NCBI GenBank assembly: GCA_038204505.1
Contig: JBBRCV010000001.1
Coordinates: forward strand, 1-64,000
From: Timaviella sp038204505
Lineage (GTDB): Bacteria > Cyanobacteriota > Cyanobacteriia > Elainellales > Elainellaceae
DNA length: 64,000 nt
Direction of reading: 5' to 3'
Positions 36,395 through 43,962 of the stretch are shown here, in pieces. Within the stretch, counting starts at the first letter, position 1; each line of letters opens with the position of its first letter. A model generated the notes under the pieces. It ran no database searches. It worked only from the letters and a program-made list of their open reading frames with translations, and was not told the origin of the DNA. The translations under genes were made by a program, and so were the position numbers.

Positions 36395-36883
36395 ATGAAA
36401 AACTTTAGAACGCCTCATCAAAATACTATTGCACAGTCTTTAGACTATCAAACCGCTCAACTAGCTCTAAGTACGTTGCAAAAGGCTGGTTTTCCTCCAG
36501 AACAATTCTCTGTAATCCCTCAAGTTCTTGATCCTAATTCTTCGGCTAAGGAAACTGAAGCTGCAAAAGGTGCTGGAGTGGGAGCAATGACGGGGGCGGC
36601 TTTTGGGGGCTTGGCAGGGGGGCTTATTGCTTATGCAAGCACTCTCGCTGTTGGTTCTGATTCAGACTCTTCCCACTTAGTGGGCTTAGTATTGGCAGGT
36701 AGCGGCGTGGGGGCGTTAGCTGTAAGTATCTTAGGAGCATTAACAGGTGTCAATGTTCATAAAGGTCAAGAACCCTCGACAACTGTTGGGCAGTACATAC
36801 TTATTGCAGATATTACGCCAGATGAATTAGGACAAGCTCAAGAGCTGCTTCAGGAAAATGGTATTCCTATAACTCCTAATTAA
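36395..36883 (+). CDS. Glycine-zipper membrane protein, general-stress-17M-like
   Basis: A 162-residue protein. The first part (about 10-45) has LDYQTAQLALSTLQKAGFPPEQFSVI, the pattern of general stress protein 17M-like domains that read as a small alpha/beta ferredoxin-like fold. Two Gly/Ala-rich hydrophobic helices follow (GAGVGAMTGAAFGGLAGGLI and VLAGSGVGALAVSILGALTG). The end returns to the alpha/beta pattern (YILIADITPDELGQAQELLQ). Probably membrane associated; the role is unknown. The stress-region context agrees with the family name only loosely. Confidence 0.75.
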   Translation: MKNFRTPHQNTIAQSLDYQTAQLALSTLQKAGFPPEQFSVIPQVLDPNSSAKETEAAKGAGVGAMTGAAFGGLAGGLIAYASTLAVGSDSDSSHLVGLVLAGSGVGALAVSILGALTGVNVHKGQEPSTTVGQYILIADITPDELGQAQELLQENGIPITPN

Positions 36884-36925
36884 TTTGCTTAACCGACAAC
36901 AGCAATCTCATCTGAGTCATGATGT

Positions 36926-36948
36926 GTAAGGCATGCATCTTGCCTGCA
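36926..36948. repeat. Degenerate single arm of the palindromic repeat
   Basis: GTAAGGCATGCATCTTGCCTGC matches the left arm of the dispersed repeat with two differences. No right arm follows. It lies between convergent genes. Confidence 0.6.
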
Positions 36949-37004
36949 ATTCATAACACGAAAAATGCTAGATATCCAAAAAGTAGATGCAAAGACTAAC
37001 ATGG

Positions 37005-37418
37005 TCATAAGGTATTTGCCCGATAGTTTGCAAAGTCGTTTTTCTCACCTCTTTGAACAGTAATCACTGTCTTAACTCCACCGCGCCGCATAAAGTCCCC
37101 AATTACTCGCAGAGACGTAGGTTTTACATCCTTAAAAAACTTATCTGCGATCGCATTTACAACTCCCTCATGCGAGATTCTTTCATTTCGAAATGAGTTG
37201 ATGTACAGTTTAATTGCCTTCAGTTCTACCGTGAATTCGTTAGGAATATAGTCAATCACAATTGTTCCAGAATCGGGATACCCAGAGCGGGGGCAAAGCG
37301 ATGCAAACTCAGGATGCTCTAAGTGAATTAGGTAGGGGATGCTAGATGGACTTTCCCATATTTCTAAGGGTTCGATCGTGGCTTTGGCGATCGCATTTGA
37401 GCCATAGAATTCAATCAT
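37005..37418 (-). CDS. queF: preQ0 reductase QueF
   Basis: A 137-residue NADPH-dependent 7-cyano-7-deazaguanine reductase, which converts preQ0 to preQ1 for queuosine in tRNA. The catalytic Cys is in EFASLCPRSGYPDSG with the following Asp. The substrate-binding Glu and the QueF signature are in VELKAIKLYINSFRN, followed by a conserved His in ISHEG. The length fits the short, unimodular type. The open frame extends to 37550, but the ATG at 37418 starts directly after the queC stop and matches the family N-terminus. It is the last gene of the que cluster. Confidence 0.95.
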   Translation of the reverse strand: MIEFYGSNAIAKATIEPLEIWESPSSIPYLIHLEHPEFASLCPRSGYPDSGTIVIDYIPNEFTVELKAIKLYINSFRNERISHEGVVNAIADKFFKDVKPTSLRVIGDFMRRGGVKTVITVQRGEKNDFANYRANTL

Positions 37419-37419
37419 T

Positions 37420-38124
37420 TTAAGTCTCTCTAAATTTCCAAATTGGATCATCAATTCCAGCTTCGGTAAAACCTTTGTCCCGAAGCAGGCAAGCGGCGCA
37501 ATGTCCACACCCACCCTTAACACCTTGATAGCAGGTATGGGTAAGTTCAAACAGTTTCGTAAACTCCTCAGCGCCTAATAAATTATGAGCCAGCTTAACA
37601 GTCTCTGCTTTAGTCAAGGACATTAAAGGAGTTAGGATTTTGAATTTACCCTTTTCTCCAAAGTTGCCCAGACTGAGTGCATCTTCTAGAGAATCAATGA
37701 ACACTCTGCGGCAATCAGGATAACCTGAATAGTCGCATTCACAAACTCCGGTATAGATTGTGCTAATTCCTAATGCAATAGCTCGATTAGATGCCAGGGT
37801 TAGAAACAAGGCGTTGCGAGAAGGAATAAACGTGTTAGCAACCCCTTCTGGAACATCTTCAGGTTGAGCAAAGGTGTCTACAGAATTATCTGAAATCAGG
37901 GGTGAAGTGCTCTTTAAAACATTGCCTAACTCGATTACTTCATGAGAGGTAACATTTAGTGCTTTGCCCACTGCAAGAGCGCTTTCAACTTCGATTTCAT
38001 GCCGTTGCCCATAGTGAATGGTGAGGGCGTGGACTTCCTCATAATGCGCTTTAGCCTGTAGGGAAACAGTTGTAGAATCCTGTCCACCGCTTAGAAGAAT
38101 GACACATTTGGTTAGGGTGGTCAC
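37420..38124 (-). CDS. queC: 7-cyano-7-deazaguanine synthase QueC
   Basis: A 234-residue ATP-dependent enzyme that turns 7-carboxy-7-deazaguanine into preQ0. The PP-loop is LLSGGQDSTT. HYGQRHEIE and FIPSRNALFLTLA are family motifs. The zinc site near the C-terminus is made of the Cys residues in TCYQGVKGGCGHCAACLLR. It starts 3 bases after the queD-like stop and ends one base before the queF start, so the three genes are tightly packed. Confidence 0.96.
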   Translation of the reverse strand: MTTLTKCVILLSGGQDSTTVSLQAKAHYEEVHALTIHYGQRHEIEVESALAVGKALNVTSHEVIELGNVLKSTSPLISDNSVDTFAQPEDVPEGVANTFIPSRNALFLTLASNRAIALGISTIYTGVCECDYSGYPDCRRVFIDSLEDALSLGNFGEKGKFKILTPLMSLTKAETVKLAHNLLGAEEFTKLFELTHTCYQGVKGGCGHCAACLLRDKGFTEAGIDDPIWKFRET

Positions 38125-38127
38125 GGT

Positions 38128-38625
38128 TTACTCCTGCAATAGTAAGGTGGTCACGCGATCGCCAGTCTCGGAAACCGAAACCTTAATTAACTGGATTAAT
38201 GGATCAGCAATTACGGCTCTAATGTCTGCAAAGAAGGAACATAAAGCCTCGGTCGTTCCAGATTCACATCCCGGCAAGTTGTTGACGGTGGGCGGGATTT
38301 TAGCAATCAAAGCCTCAAGTTTCTGCTGCATTTCAATCATGTCTAAACCATAGAGATCTCCTGGGTTTTGCCGGGATTGAAAGGTGAGCCGAACTTCAAA
38401 AATGTGCGAGTGAAAGTCGTGCCAAAGAGGAGGATTACTGTGTAACCTCTCAAAAGATGAGGCAATTTCGTATTCAAACTTTAGCGATCGCATCTTACCC
38501 AGTAAATCGCTATCTTGGGCATCAATGTTGCGGTAGATTGGCGAGTTGACTGGCGCTAATACTGTTGCTAGGGTTCGCCCTAATTCTGGAGGGCAGCTAT
38601 GAAGGCAGCTATGATTTAAATTCAT
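38128..38625 (-). CDS. QueD/PTPS-family protein lacking the catalytic triad
   Basis: A 165-residue protein in the position of queD (6-carboxy-tetrahydropterin synthase) within a que cluster. It keeps the HxH of the zinc site in FHSHIFEVRLTF and a late VSET motif matching the substrate-binding Glu. Against E. coli QueD, the first zinc His (AAHRL) reads SFERL. The catalytic Cys of CGRLHGH is Trp (WHDFHSH), and the Asp-His of LDHHYLN is replaced by TVNNL. The N-terminal 40 residues are extra. It is thus a divergent homologue whose QueD activity is doubtful. It could be a subfamily with different chemistry, or a non-catalytic partner, with the true QueD elsewhere. Confidence 0.78.
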   Translation of the reverse strand: MNLNHSCLHSCPPELGRTLATVLAPVNSPIYRNIDAQDSDLLGKMRSLKFEYEIASSFERLHSNPPLWHDFHSHIFEVRLTFQSRQNPGDLYGLDMIEMQQKLEALIAKIPPTVNNLPGCESGTTEALCSFFADIRAVIADPLIQLIKVSVSETGDRVTTLLLQE

Positions 38626-38693
38626 GATCGTTTTTACAGGCTCCGATAACTGATTGAATTGAGTGATCGCTTTTAAACTAGAGCAGATTCGGA

Positions 38694-39368
38694 CTACGGC
38701 AGATTTAGAAACTTATGGGTTTGCAAGCTCAATTTATAGGTTCGTCCATTGCTCGATCGCTGTCGTTCTAAATCCTGTAGAAGTGAAACTGCGATCGCAC
38801 TGGTTACCGCCAGATTGTTCCACTCAGGCTGTAGATAAACTGGAGCTTGACTGGTGGCTAAACGGTCTTGATAAAAACTAAGCTCAGTGCCATCTTCAAT
38901 GACCAGCTTAATTTCATCTGCTCGTTTCCAGTAGAACTCAAGAGAGTTGTATTTTGGCGATCGGGCAACTTTATCTTTGGGCGAAAAGGTAATCCAGCAG
39001 TCCGCCAGATCTAGCTGGGAAACAGGGGCGATCCCTGCGGTTTCAATGTGGACTGCAAACCCTGCGGTTTGCAGCTCGTGGATTAAGACGGCACAGTTTT
39101 TTTGCAGCAGCGGCTCCCCACCCGAAATGACGATCCGCTTAGGAGCATAGCTGGAAACTTGCTTAATAATATCGGCGATCGCCAGCCATTGATGAGGGTT
39201 TTGCCGAGTTGTATCAGCCGATGCCGCCCAACCCTGATCGCAGAAGTGGCAACCGACCGGGCAGCCATATAAACGCACGAACGACACAGGAATTCCCGTG
39301 AATGCACCTTCACCTTGTATCGTTTCAAAAATTTCCTCGACTAGCAAGGTTTTCGTTGCCGTCGTCAT
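38694..39368 (-). CDS. queE: 7-carboxy-7-deazaguanine synthase QueE
   Basis: A 224-residue radical SAM enzyme that contracts carboxy-tetrahydropterin to 7-carboxy-7-deazaguanine. The family N-terminus EIFETIQGEGAFTGIPVSFVRL is followed by the iron-sulfur cluster Cys in YGCPVGCHFCD (CxxxCxxC), then VISGGEPLL and IETAG. It is the first gene of the leftward queE-queD-like-queC-queF set. It lies 147 bases downstream of the REC-first kinase of phytochrome cassette B, on the same strand. Two tandem copies of a 21-base repeat sit just before its ATG. Confidence 0.95.
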   Translation of the reverse strand: MTTATKTLLVEEIFETIQGEGAFTGIPVSFVRLYGCPVGCHFCDQGWAASADTTRQNPHQWLAIADIIKQVSSYAPKRIVISGGEPLLQKNCAVLIHELQTAGFAVHIETAGIAPVSQLDLADCWITFSPKDKVARSPKYNSLEFYWKRADEIKLVIEDGTELSFYQDRLATSQAPVYLQPEWNNLAVTSAIAVSLLQDLERQRSSNGRTYKLSLQTHKFLNLP

Positions 39369-39378
39369 CGTCGTGTCT

Positions 39379-39420
39379 GCATGAAAAAATGTATCTTTGC
39401 CATGAAAAAATGTAGCTTTG
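39379..39420. repeat. 21-bp tandem repeat x2 in the queE leader
   Basis: Two copies of GCATGAAAAAATGTANCTTT (one mismatch, 21-base period) directly upstream of queE. A TATACT element lies farther upstream on the minus strand (near 39458) and could be a -10 box. Confidence 0.65.
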
Positions 39421-39515
39421 AGTAGCTTTGCTTAGGGGCGATCGCCGCAGCTCTCAGTATATAACAATCCTTTCGGGCAGTTTTGTTAGAGAGAACTTGA
39501 GGGTCTTCTCCATAT

Positions 39516-41090
39516 CTACGCTCCTCCCGTGACCTGCGCGATCGCATCCACGAGCCGTTCTAGCTCAATAGGTTTTGATAGATGAACCTGAAAGCCTGCG
39601 GACAACGCCCGCTGTTGGTCAAGTCCTCCCGCGTAGGCAGTGAGGGCGATCGCCGGAACCTTTCCCCCTTGTTCGAGTGACAAGGCTCGAATCTCCCGCA
39701 TCAGCATATAGCCGTCGATATCCGGCATACCAATATCGCTCACCAGGATATCTATGGGAGATTGGGCAAGTGTAGCCAATGCTTCACGGGCGTTTGTGGC
39801 TGTGATCACGCTGGCTCCAGCCTTCTCTAGGGCAAAGGTGATCAGTTCCACTGAGTCGGCTTCATCGTCTACAAATAGAACACGAATCCCCCTGAGATTG
39901 CGCGATCGCAAGGGCTTGACTTCTAGTTTTACCGTGGGCTGAATGGGCATGAGTGGCAGTCTGACGGTGAAAGTAGCGCCCAGTCCTTCGCCGCAACTCT
40001 CTGCCCAAACTGCGCCGCCATGCAGTTCGACCAGGTGACGAACGATCGCCAGCCCTAGCCCTAAGCCGCCAAAACTGCGCGTCGTTGAGCCGTCTGCTTG
40101 GCGAAAATAATCAAAGACATGGGGCAGAAAATCAGCCGAGATGCCCTGACCCTCATCCACAATGGTAATTTGTGCCCGGTTGCCGACTGACTCTAACCGC
40201 AACATAACTCGACCGCCAACTGGCGTAAATTTGATCGCATTCGAGAGCAAATTCCAGATCACCTGCTGCAAGCGAGTTTCATCACCCAAAACTTGACCCA
40301 CTTCAGCATCAAGATTCATCTCGATCTCAATCGATTTGTCTTCGGCAGCTAGCCTCACGGTTTCCATTGCCGCTGCTATCGTGATCGCCAAATTGAGGGG
40401 ACAAAGGTTGAGGCTCAGCTTTCCTTGCAAAATTCGTGAAATATCTAGCAAGTCTTCAATCAGTTCGGCTTGCAGCTTGGCATTCCGTTCAATTGTAGTC
40501 AGGGCTTGCACAGTTTTGGCTTCGTCCAATTGGTGGGTTCGCAGCAGCTTCGACCAACCCAAAATCGGATTGAGGGGCGATCGCAACTCATGGGAGAGGA
40601 CTGCCAAAAATTCGTCTTTGATGCGATTGGCGGTTTCGGCTTCAGCCCTGGCGACCTGTTCTAATTCAATCTGTTGTAATAGTTGCAGACGGATCTGAAC
40701 CGTTTCAATGGCTCCGTTGACCGTTAGTTGCAGACTCTCTGAGGTGACTTGCTCTTTGACTACGTAGTCCTGCGCTCCCATTTTCATCGACTGAACGGCG
40801 ATCGCCTCATTTCCTCTCCCGGTTAACATCACCACGGGCAAGACACTCTGATGACTTTGGGCTTTGAGTTGGGCAAGAAATTCTAGACCATTGAGATCGG
40901 GCATTCGGTAGTCTAGCAACACGACATCGGGGTGGTGCTGCTGATGTAACGCCAATCCTTCTCGGGCTAGTCCTGTGGCTACAACGGTATACTCGTACTC
41001 CTCAGCTTCCAGCAAATACCGTCGATACACCTCACAGTCTTCTGGGCTATCATCCACAATTAAAACGGTGCGTCGTCGGGTTTGACTCAT
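39516..41090 (-). CDS. Hybrid histidine kinase REC-HisKA-HATPase-REC (cassette B)
   Basis: A 524-residue soluble kinase. The first receiver (about 8-130) has VLIVDDSPEDCE, VVLLDYRMPDLNG and AGAQDY-like MGAQDYVVK. HisKA (about 160-230) has FLAVLSHELRSPLNPILGW. The ATPase (about 265-385) has NLLSNAIKF, DEGQGIS and GGLGLGLAI. The second receiver (about 400-520) has VLFVDDEADSVE and ILVSDIGMPDIDG. The first receiver closely resembles that of the cassette A kinase. The transmitter and last receiver instead resemble the end of the 1194-residue kinase upstream. It follows the Rcp1-like gene by 11 bases. Confidence 0.94.
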   Translation of the reverse strand: MSQTRRRTVLIVDDSPEDCEVYRRYLLEAEEYEYTVVATGLAREGLALHQQHHPDVVLLDYRMPDLNGLEFLAQLKAQSHQSVLPVVMLTGRGNEAIAVQSMKMGAQDYVVKEQVTSESLQLTVNGAIETVQIRLQLLQQIELEQVARAEAETANRIKDEFLAVLSHELRSPLNPILGWSKLLRTHQLDEAKTVQALTTIERNAKLQAELIEDLLDISRILQGKLSLNLCPLNLAITIAAAMETVRLAAEDKSIEIEMNLDAEVGQVLGDETRLQQVIWNLLSNAIKFTPVGGRVMLRLESVGNRAQITIVDEGQGISADFLPHVFDYFRQADGSTTRSFGGLGLGLAIVRHLVELHGGAVWAESCGEGLGATFTVRLPLMPIQPTVKLEVKPLRSRNLRGIRVLFVDDEADSVELITFALEKAGASVITATNAREALATLAQSPIDILVSDIGMPDIDGYMLMREIRALSLEQGGKVPAIALTAYAGGLDQQRALSAGFQVHLSKPIELERLVDAIAQVTGGA

Positions 41091-41101
41091 GATTAGCCTC
41101 T

Positions 41102-41569
41102 CTACAGGGAATTTTGGGGAAGTACCGTGATGTCAAACCAATATTCCAGTAAAGTCTGGATGCTTCGTTTTAACAGACTGAAGTCCATTGGTTTGATGAT
41201 ATAACTATTTACCCCTTGCCGATAGCAGGCTTCGATATCTTTAGGGTTGTTCGACGTGGTAAAGACGACTATAGGCACCAATTTTAGCTGATCATCTTGT
41301 TTAATTCGACGCAGCACCTCCCGTCCATCCATTCCGGGCAAGTTAAGATCAAGCAAAATTAGCCCCGGACGAGGTACAGGCTCAGGCTCAGCGTGAGGAT
41401 AAGTGCGGTAGAGAAACGCTAGGGCTTGATCGCCGTTGATACAGCGGTAAACGGGGATATTTAGAGAAGATTGGTGCAGAAAACGCTGGAATGTTTCAAA
41501 ATCTTCATTGTTGTTTTCAATCACCAGCAACAGCGGTTGTACAGTAAAAATGGCTGGAGATGCGGTCAT
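41102..41569 (-). CDS. Rcp1-like response regulator with Asp-to-Asn acidic site (cassette B)
   Basis: A 155-residue single-domain receiver in the phytochrome partner position. Phosphoacceptor Asp74 (ILLDLNLPG), VVFTTSNNP and IIKPMD are conserved. The metal-binding acidic pair, Glu-Asp in cassette A and Rcp1, is Glu18-Asn19 here (VIENNNED). Loss of one carboxylate should weaken Mg2+ binding and may slow or alter phosphotransfer. The start overlaps the phytochrome stop by 4 bases. Confidence 0.92.
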   Translation of the reverse strand: MTASPAIFTVQPLLLVIENNNEDFETFQRFLHQSSLNIPVYRCINGDQALAFLYRTYPHAEPEPVPRPGLILLDLNLPGMDGREVLRRIKQDDQLKLVPIVVFTTSNNPKDIEACYRQGVNSYIIKPMDFSLLKRSIQTLLEYWFDITVLPQNSL

Positions 41570-43962
41570 GTCACTGCTTCCGATAAGGTGAAGTAAAACG
41601 TGCTGCCCTCACCTACCGTCGATTCCACCCAAATTTTCCCGTCATGGCGCTCTACGATTTTTCGGACAATCGTTAACCCTGCCCCGGTTCCTCCGCCATA
41701 TTGCTCGGCTGGGTGCAGTCGCTTAAAGATCTCAAAAATTTGTTCGAGGTACTCAGCGGGAATGCCAATGCTATTGTCGCGGATGTAGAAAGTATGAGAA
41801 ATCTGGCTGCCATCCTTCACTGTTTTTGAGTCAACAAAGCCAATTTCAACCCATTTTTCAGTTTTGTCGTTGTATTTAATCGCGTTGCCGATCAAATTGA
41901 TGAATAGCTCACTGACTTGAGAGCGATCGCAGCAAACCGTTGGCAGCACTTGGGGTCGCCGAAACTCAATGGGTCTTTGAGGCTGACTAATCTTGAGCGT
42001 ATCAATGGACTGTTGCACCAAAACATTCAGGTTCACCGCTTGGCGCGACAGTTCAGTCCGCCCCAACTGAGAGTAGAACATCAGCGAACTAATCAAATCG
42101 TCCATGCGCTGGGTCAGCCGCACCACTGTTTGCAGTTTGGCGATGCCGTCTTCAGATAACACTGCGGCATAATCTTCCATCAAAAAATTAGAGTAGTTAT
42201 GAATCCCTCGTAGTGGCTCCTTTAGATCGTGGGAAGCAATATAAGCAAAGGCATCTAGCTCCATATTGCTGCGTTCTAGTTCTAAATTAACTCTCGCCAT
42301 TTCGTCTGTCTGAGCCAGAATCACATCGACAATCAAACTTCGTAGCTCGATCGCCACTTCAATTTCGCACACCAACCAATCCAGAGACTTGAGGCGCACT
42401 GTTTCTTTCCAGGCAGCAAAAGACTGACGTGGAGAAATCGTTAAACTCCCATCCTCTTCAATTTGCGTGGGGTTGTCGGGATTGCCTGCCCAGGTCACAG
42501 TTTGCAAAAATTCGGGACGGAACCACAGCACGTAACAATGCTGGGTTTTTGAGATTGCCATTGCCAGTAAACCACTCGCAACGTTTTTGTAGGCTGAAGC
42601 CGCTGGGTAAAGGCTGGGCAGAGAATCGGTTACTAATAGATCATTATTGAGGCAATCGGGCAACCACGCCAACAGATCAATCACGTCTTCTTTTGTAGGA
42701 GTTTTGCCAATTAGAGCAATGCGATCGCCCTCACAAACCGCAGCGCCTTGCGCCCCCGTCAGGTAGAGCAAATCATCAGGCGAATCTTCAAGTGCCTGCA
42801 AAAAGTCTGTGGCGTTGGTCAAACGATTGACGAACTGCACCTGAGTGGCTTTGAGCCGAAGCTTGTAATGCAGGTTTTGAGTGGCTTCCTTCACCGATAG
42901 TTCGGTGGACATGAGCTGACCCAAAAACTCGCAGATTGTGCGGATTTCGTAGGGCACAAATTTGGGCGTATTGTGGTGACAGGTAATCATTCCCCACAGC
43001 CGTTGCTCCTGAATTAGCGAAATGCACATCGAAGCCCCCACTCCCATGTTCTGCAAATACTGAATGTGGCAAGGTGACATACTCCGCAGCACGCAATGGC
43101 TCATGTCGAGGGGATCAGTTGTCTCGGTCGCCTGGTCTGCTACCTGACCCACGAGTAAAGGACTGGGCTGGTAGTTGACATCGGGCAGCAAACGCAACCA
43201 GTTGAGGAGGTAAAGATGTTTTGCTCGTTGGGGAATATCGGTGTCGGGATAATACAATCCTAAAAAAGCTTCTAGATCATCTTGCTTGTCTTCGGCAATG
43301 ACGGTACCATCTCCATCTTCGTTAAAGCGATAGACCATCACGCGATCGAACCCGGTAATCTGCCGTACTTCCTTGACGATTAAATCGCACAGTTCAGACA
43401 GGGTTTTAGTAACCTGAATTTTTGCCAAAGTGTCTTTCACATTGCGGTAAGACTGGGTAAAGTCGCGTTTAGCAGTGGCGGCGATCGGCTCTAGTTCCAG
43501 CACAATTTCGCCGCTAATGGCACGATGAACAATGCCATTAAAAAACCGAGTAGAGCCATCGTCTCCGATGATCGAGAAATTAAGTGGATTGGTTTGCTCG
43601 GAAGCAGGATCGAGGCAAGCTCTGATCTCGGCAAGGCGATCGCCATCAATAAAATCTGCTAAGGGGCGATCGAGCAAATTTTCGGGGGCAGTCCCTAAAA
43701 TATCGGTAGCATTGAGGCTAACTTGCGTGATCCAAAAATCTAATTCTGAAAGAACGCATAACAGACCGTGCGGCTGGATAGAACCTGGCGTATGGATAGG
43801 TTCCCGTTCTCCATTAATAACATCAAAAATCTGATCGGGATTGGATTGATCGGAAAGTGAATTGTTAGAAGTATCGCTCCCTTTATCTCCTCCAATGATC
43901 CGAGCGCTCGTGTTTTCGGTCGTTTGCTCAACCATTACTGGTTTTCCTCGTGAGGGTGGCAA
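41566..43962 (-). CDS. Cph1-type phytochrome histidine kinase (cassette B)
   Basis: A 798-residue photoreceptor with PAS (about 50-165), GAF (about 185-355), PHY (about 365-550), HisKA (IASHDLKEPLRG) and HATPase (NLIGNAIKYN, GGGTGAGLT). The N-terminal motif INGEREPIHTPGSIQPHG aligns with bacteriophytochromes, but Gly51 stands where they have the biliverdin Cys. The GAF Cys298 (SPCHIQYLQNMG) is present, as are TDIP and PRQSF. A phycocyanobilin chromophore is therefore expected. Relative to cassette A, the N-terminus is about 36 residues longer and disordered. An alternative ATG at 43935 would reduce the overlap with the upstream kinase gene from 35 to 8 bases. Confidence 0.94.
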   Translation of the reverse strand: MPPSRGKPVMVEQTTENTSARIIGGDKGSDTSNNSLSDQSNPDQIFDVINGEREPIHTPGSIQPHGLLCVLSELDFWITQVSLNATDILGTAPENLLDRPLADFIDGDRLAEIRACLDPASEQTNPLNFSIIGDDGSTRFFNGIVHRAISGEIVLELEPIAATAKRDFTQSYRNVKDTLAKIQVTKTLSELCDLIVKEVRQITGFDRVMVYRFNEDGDGTVIAEDKQDDLEAFLGLYYPDTDIPQRAKHLYLLNWLRLLPDVNYQPSPLLVGQVADQATETTDPLDMSHCVLRSMSPCHIQYLQNMGVGASMCISLIQEQRLWGMITCHHNTPKFVPYEIRTICEFLGQLMSTELSVKEATQNLHYKLRLKATQVQFVNRLTNATDFLQALEDSPDDLLYLTGAQGAAVCEGDRIALIGKTPTKEDVIDLLAWLPDCLNNDLLVTDSLPSLYPAASAYKNVASGLLAMAISKTQHCYVLWFRPEFLQTVTWAGNPDNPTQIEEDGSLTISPRQSFAAWKETVRLKSLDWLVCEIEVAIELRSLIVDVILAQTDEMARVNLELERSNMELDAFAYIASHDLKEPLRGIHNYSNFLMEDYAAVLSEDGIAKLQTVVRLTQRMDDLISSLMFYSQLGRTELSRQAVNLNVLVQQSIDTLKISQPQRPIEFRRPQVLPTVCCDRSQVSELFINLIGNAIKYNDKTEKWVEIGFVDSKTVKDGSQISHTFYIRDNSIGIPAEYLEQIFEIFKRLHPAEQYGGGTGAGLTIVRKIVERHDGKIWVESTVGEGSTFYFTLSEAVT

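Noticed and set aside
39369..39520. Possible preQ1 riboswitch upstream of queE
   Set aside because: The leader has CCCTC and an A-rich stretch, but I could not fit the preQ1-I pattern of a first stem with the A-rich tail docking in its loop. The TATACT and tandem repeats explain the region as well.
39365..39547. 60-residue minus-strand frame ending MAKIHFFMQTRR
   Set aside because: It starts inside the upstream kinase gene and runs over the queE leader repeat. The tandem repeat creates its apparent Met codons.
4297..43962. Biliverdin-binding bacteriophytochrome assignment for either phytochrome
   Set aside because: Both lack the N-terminal Cys and have the GAF Cys-His, so Cph1-type phycocyanobilin binding is the better call.
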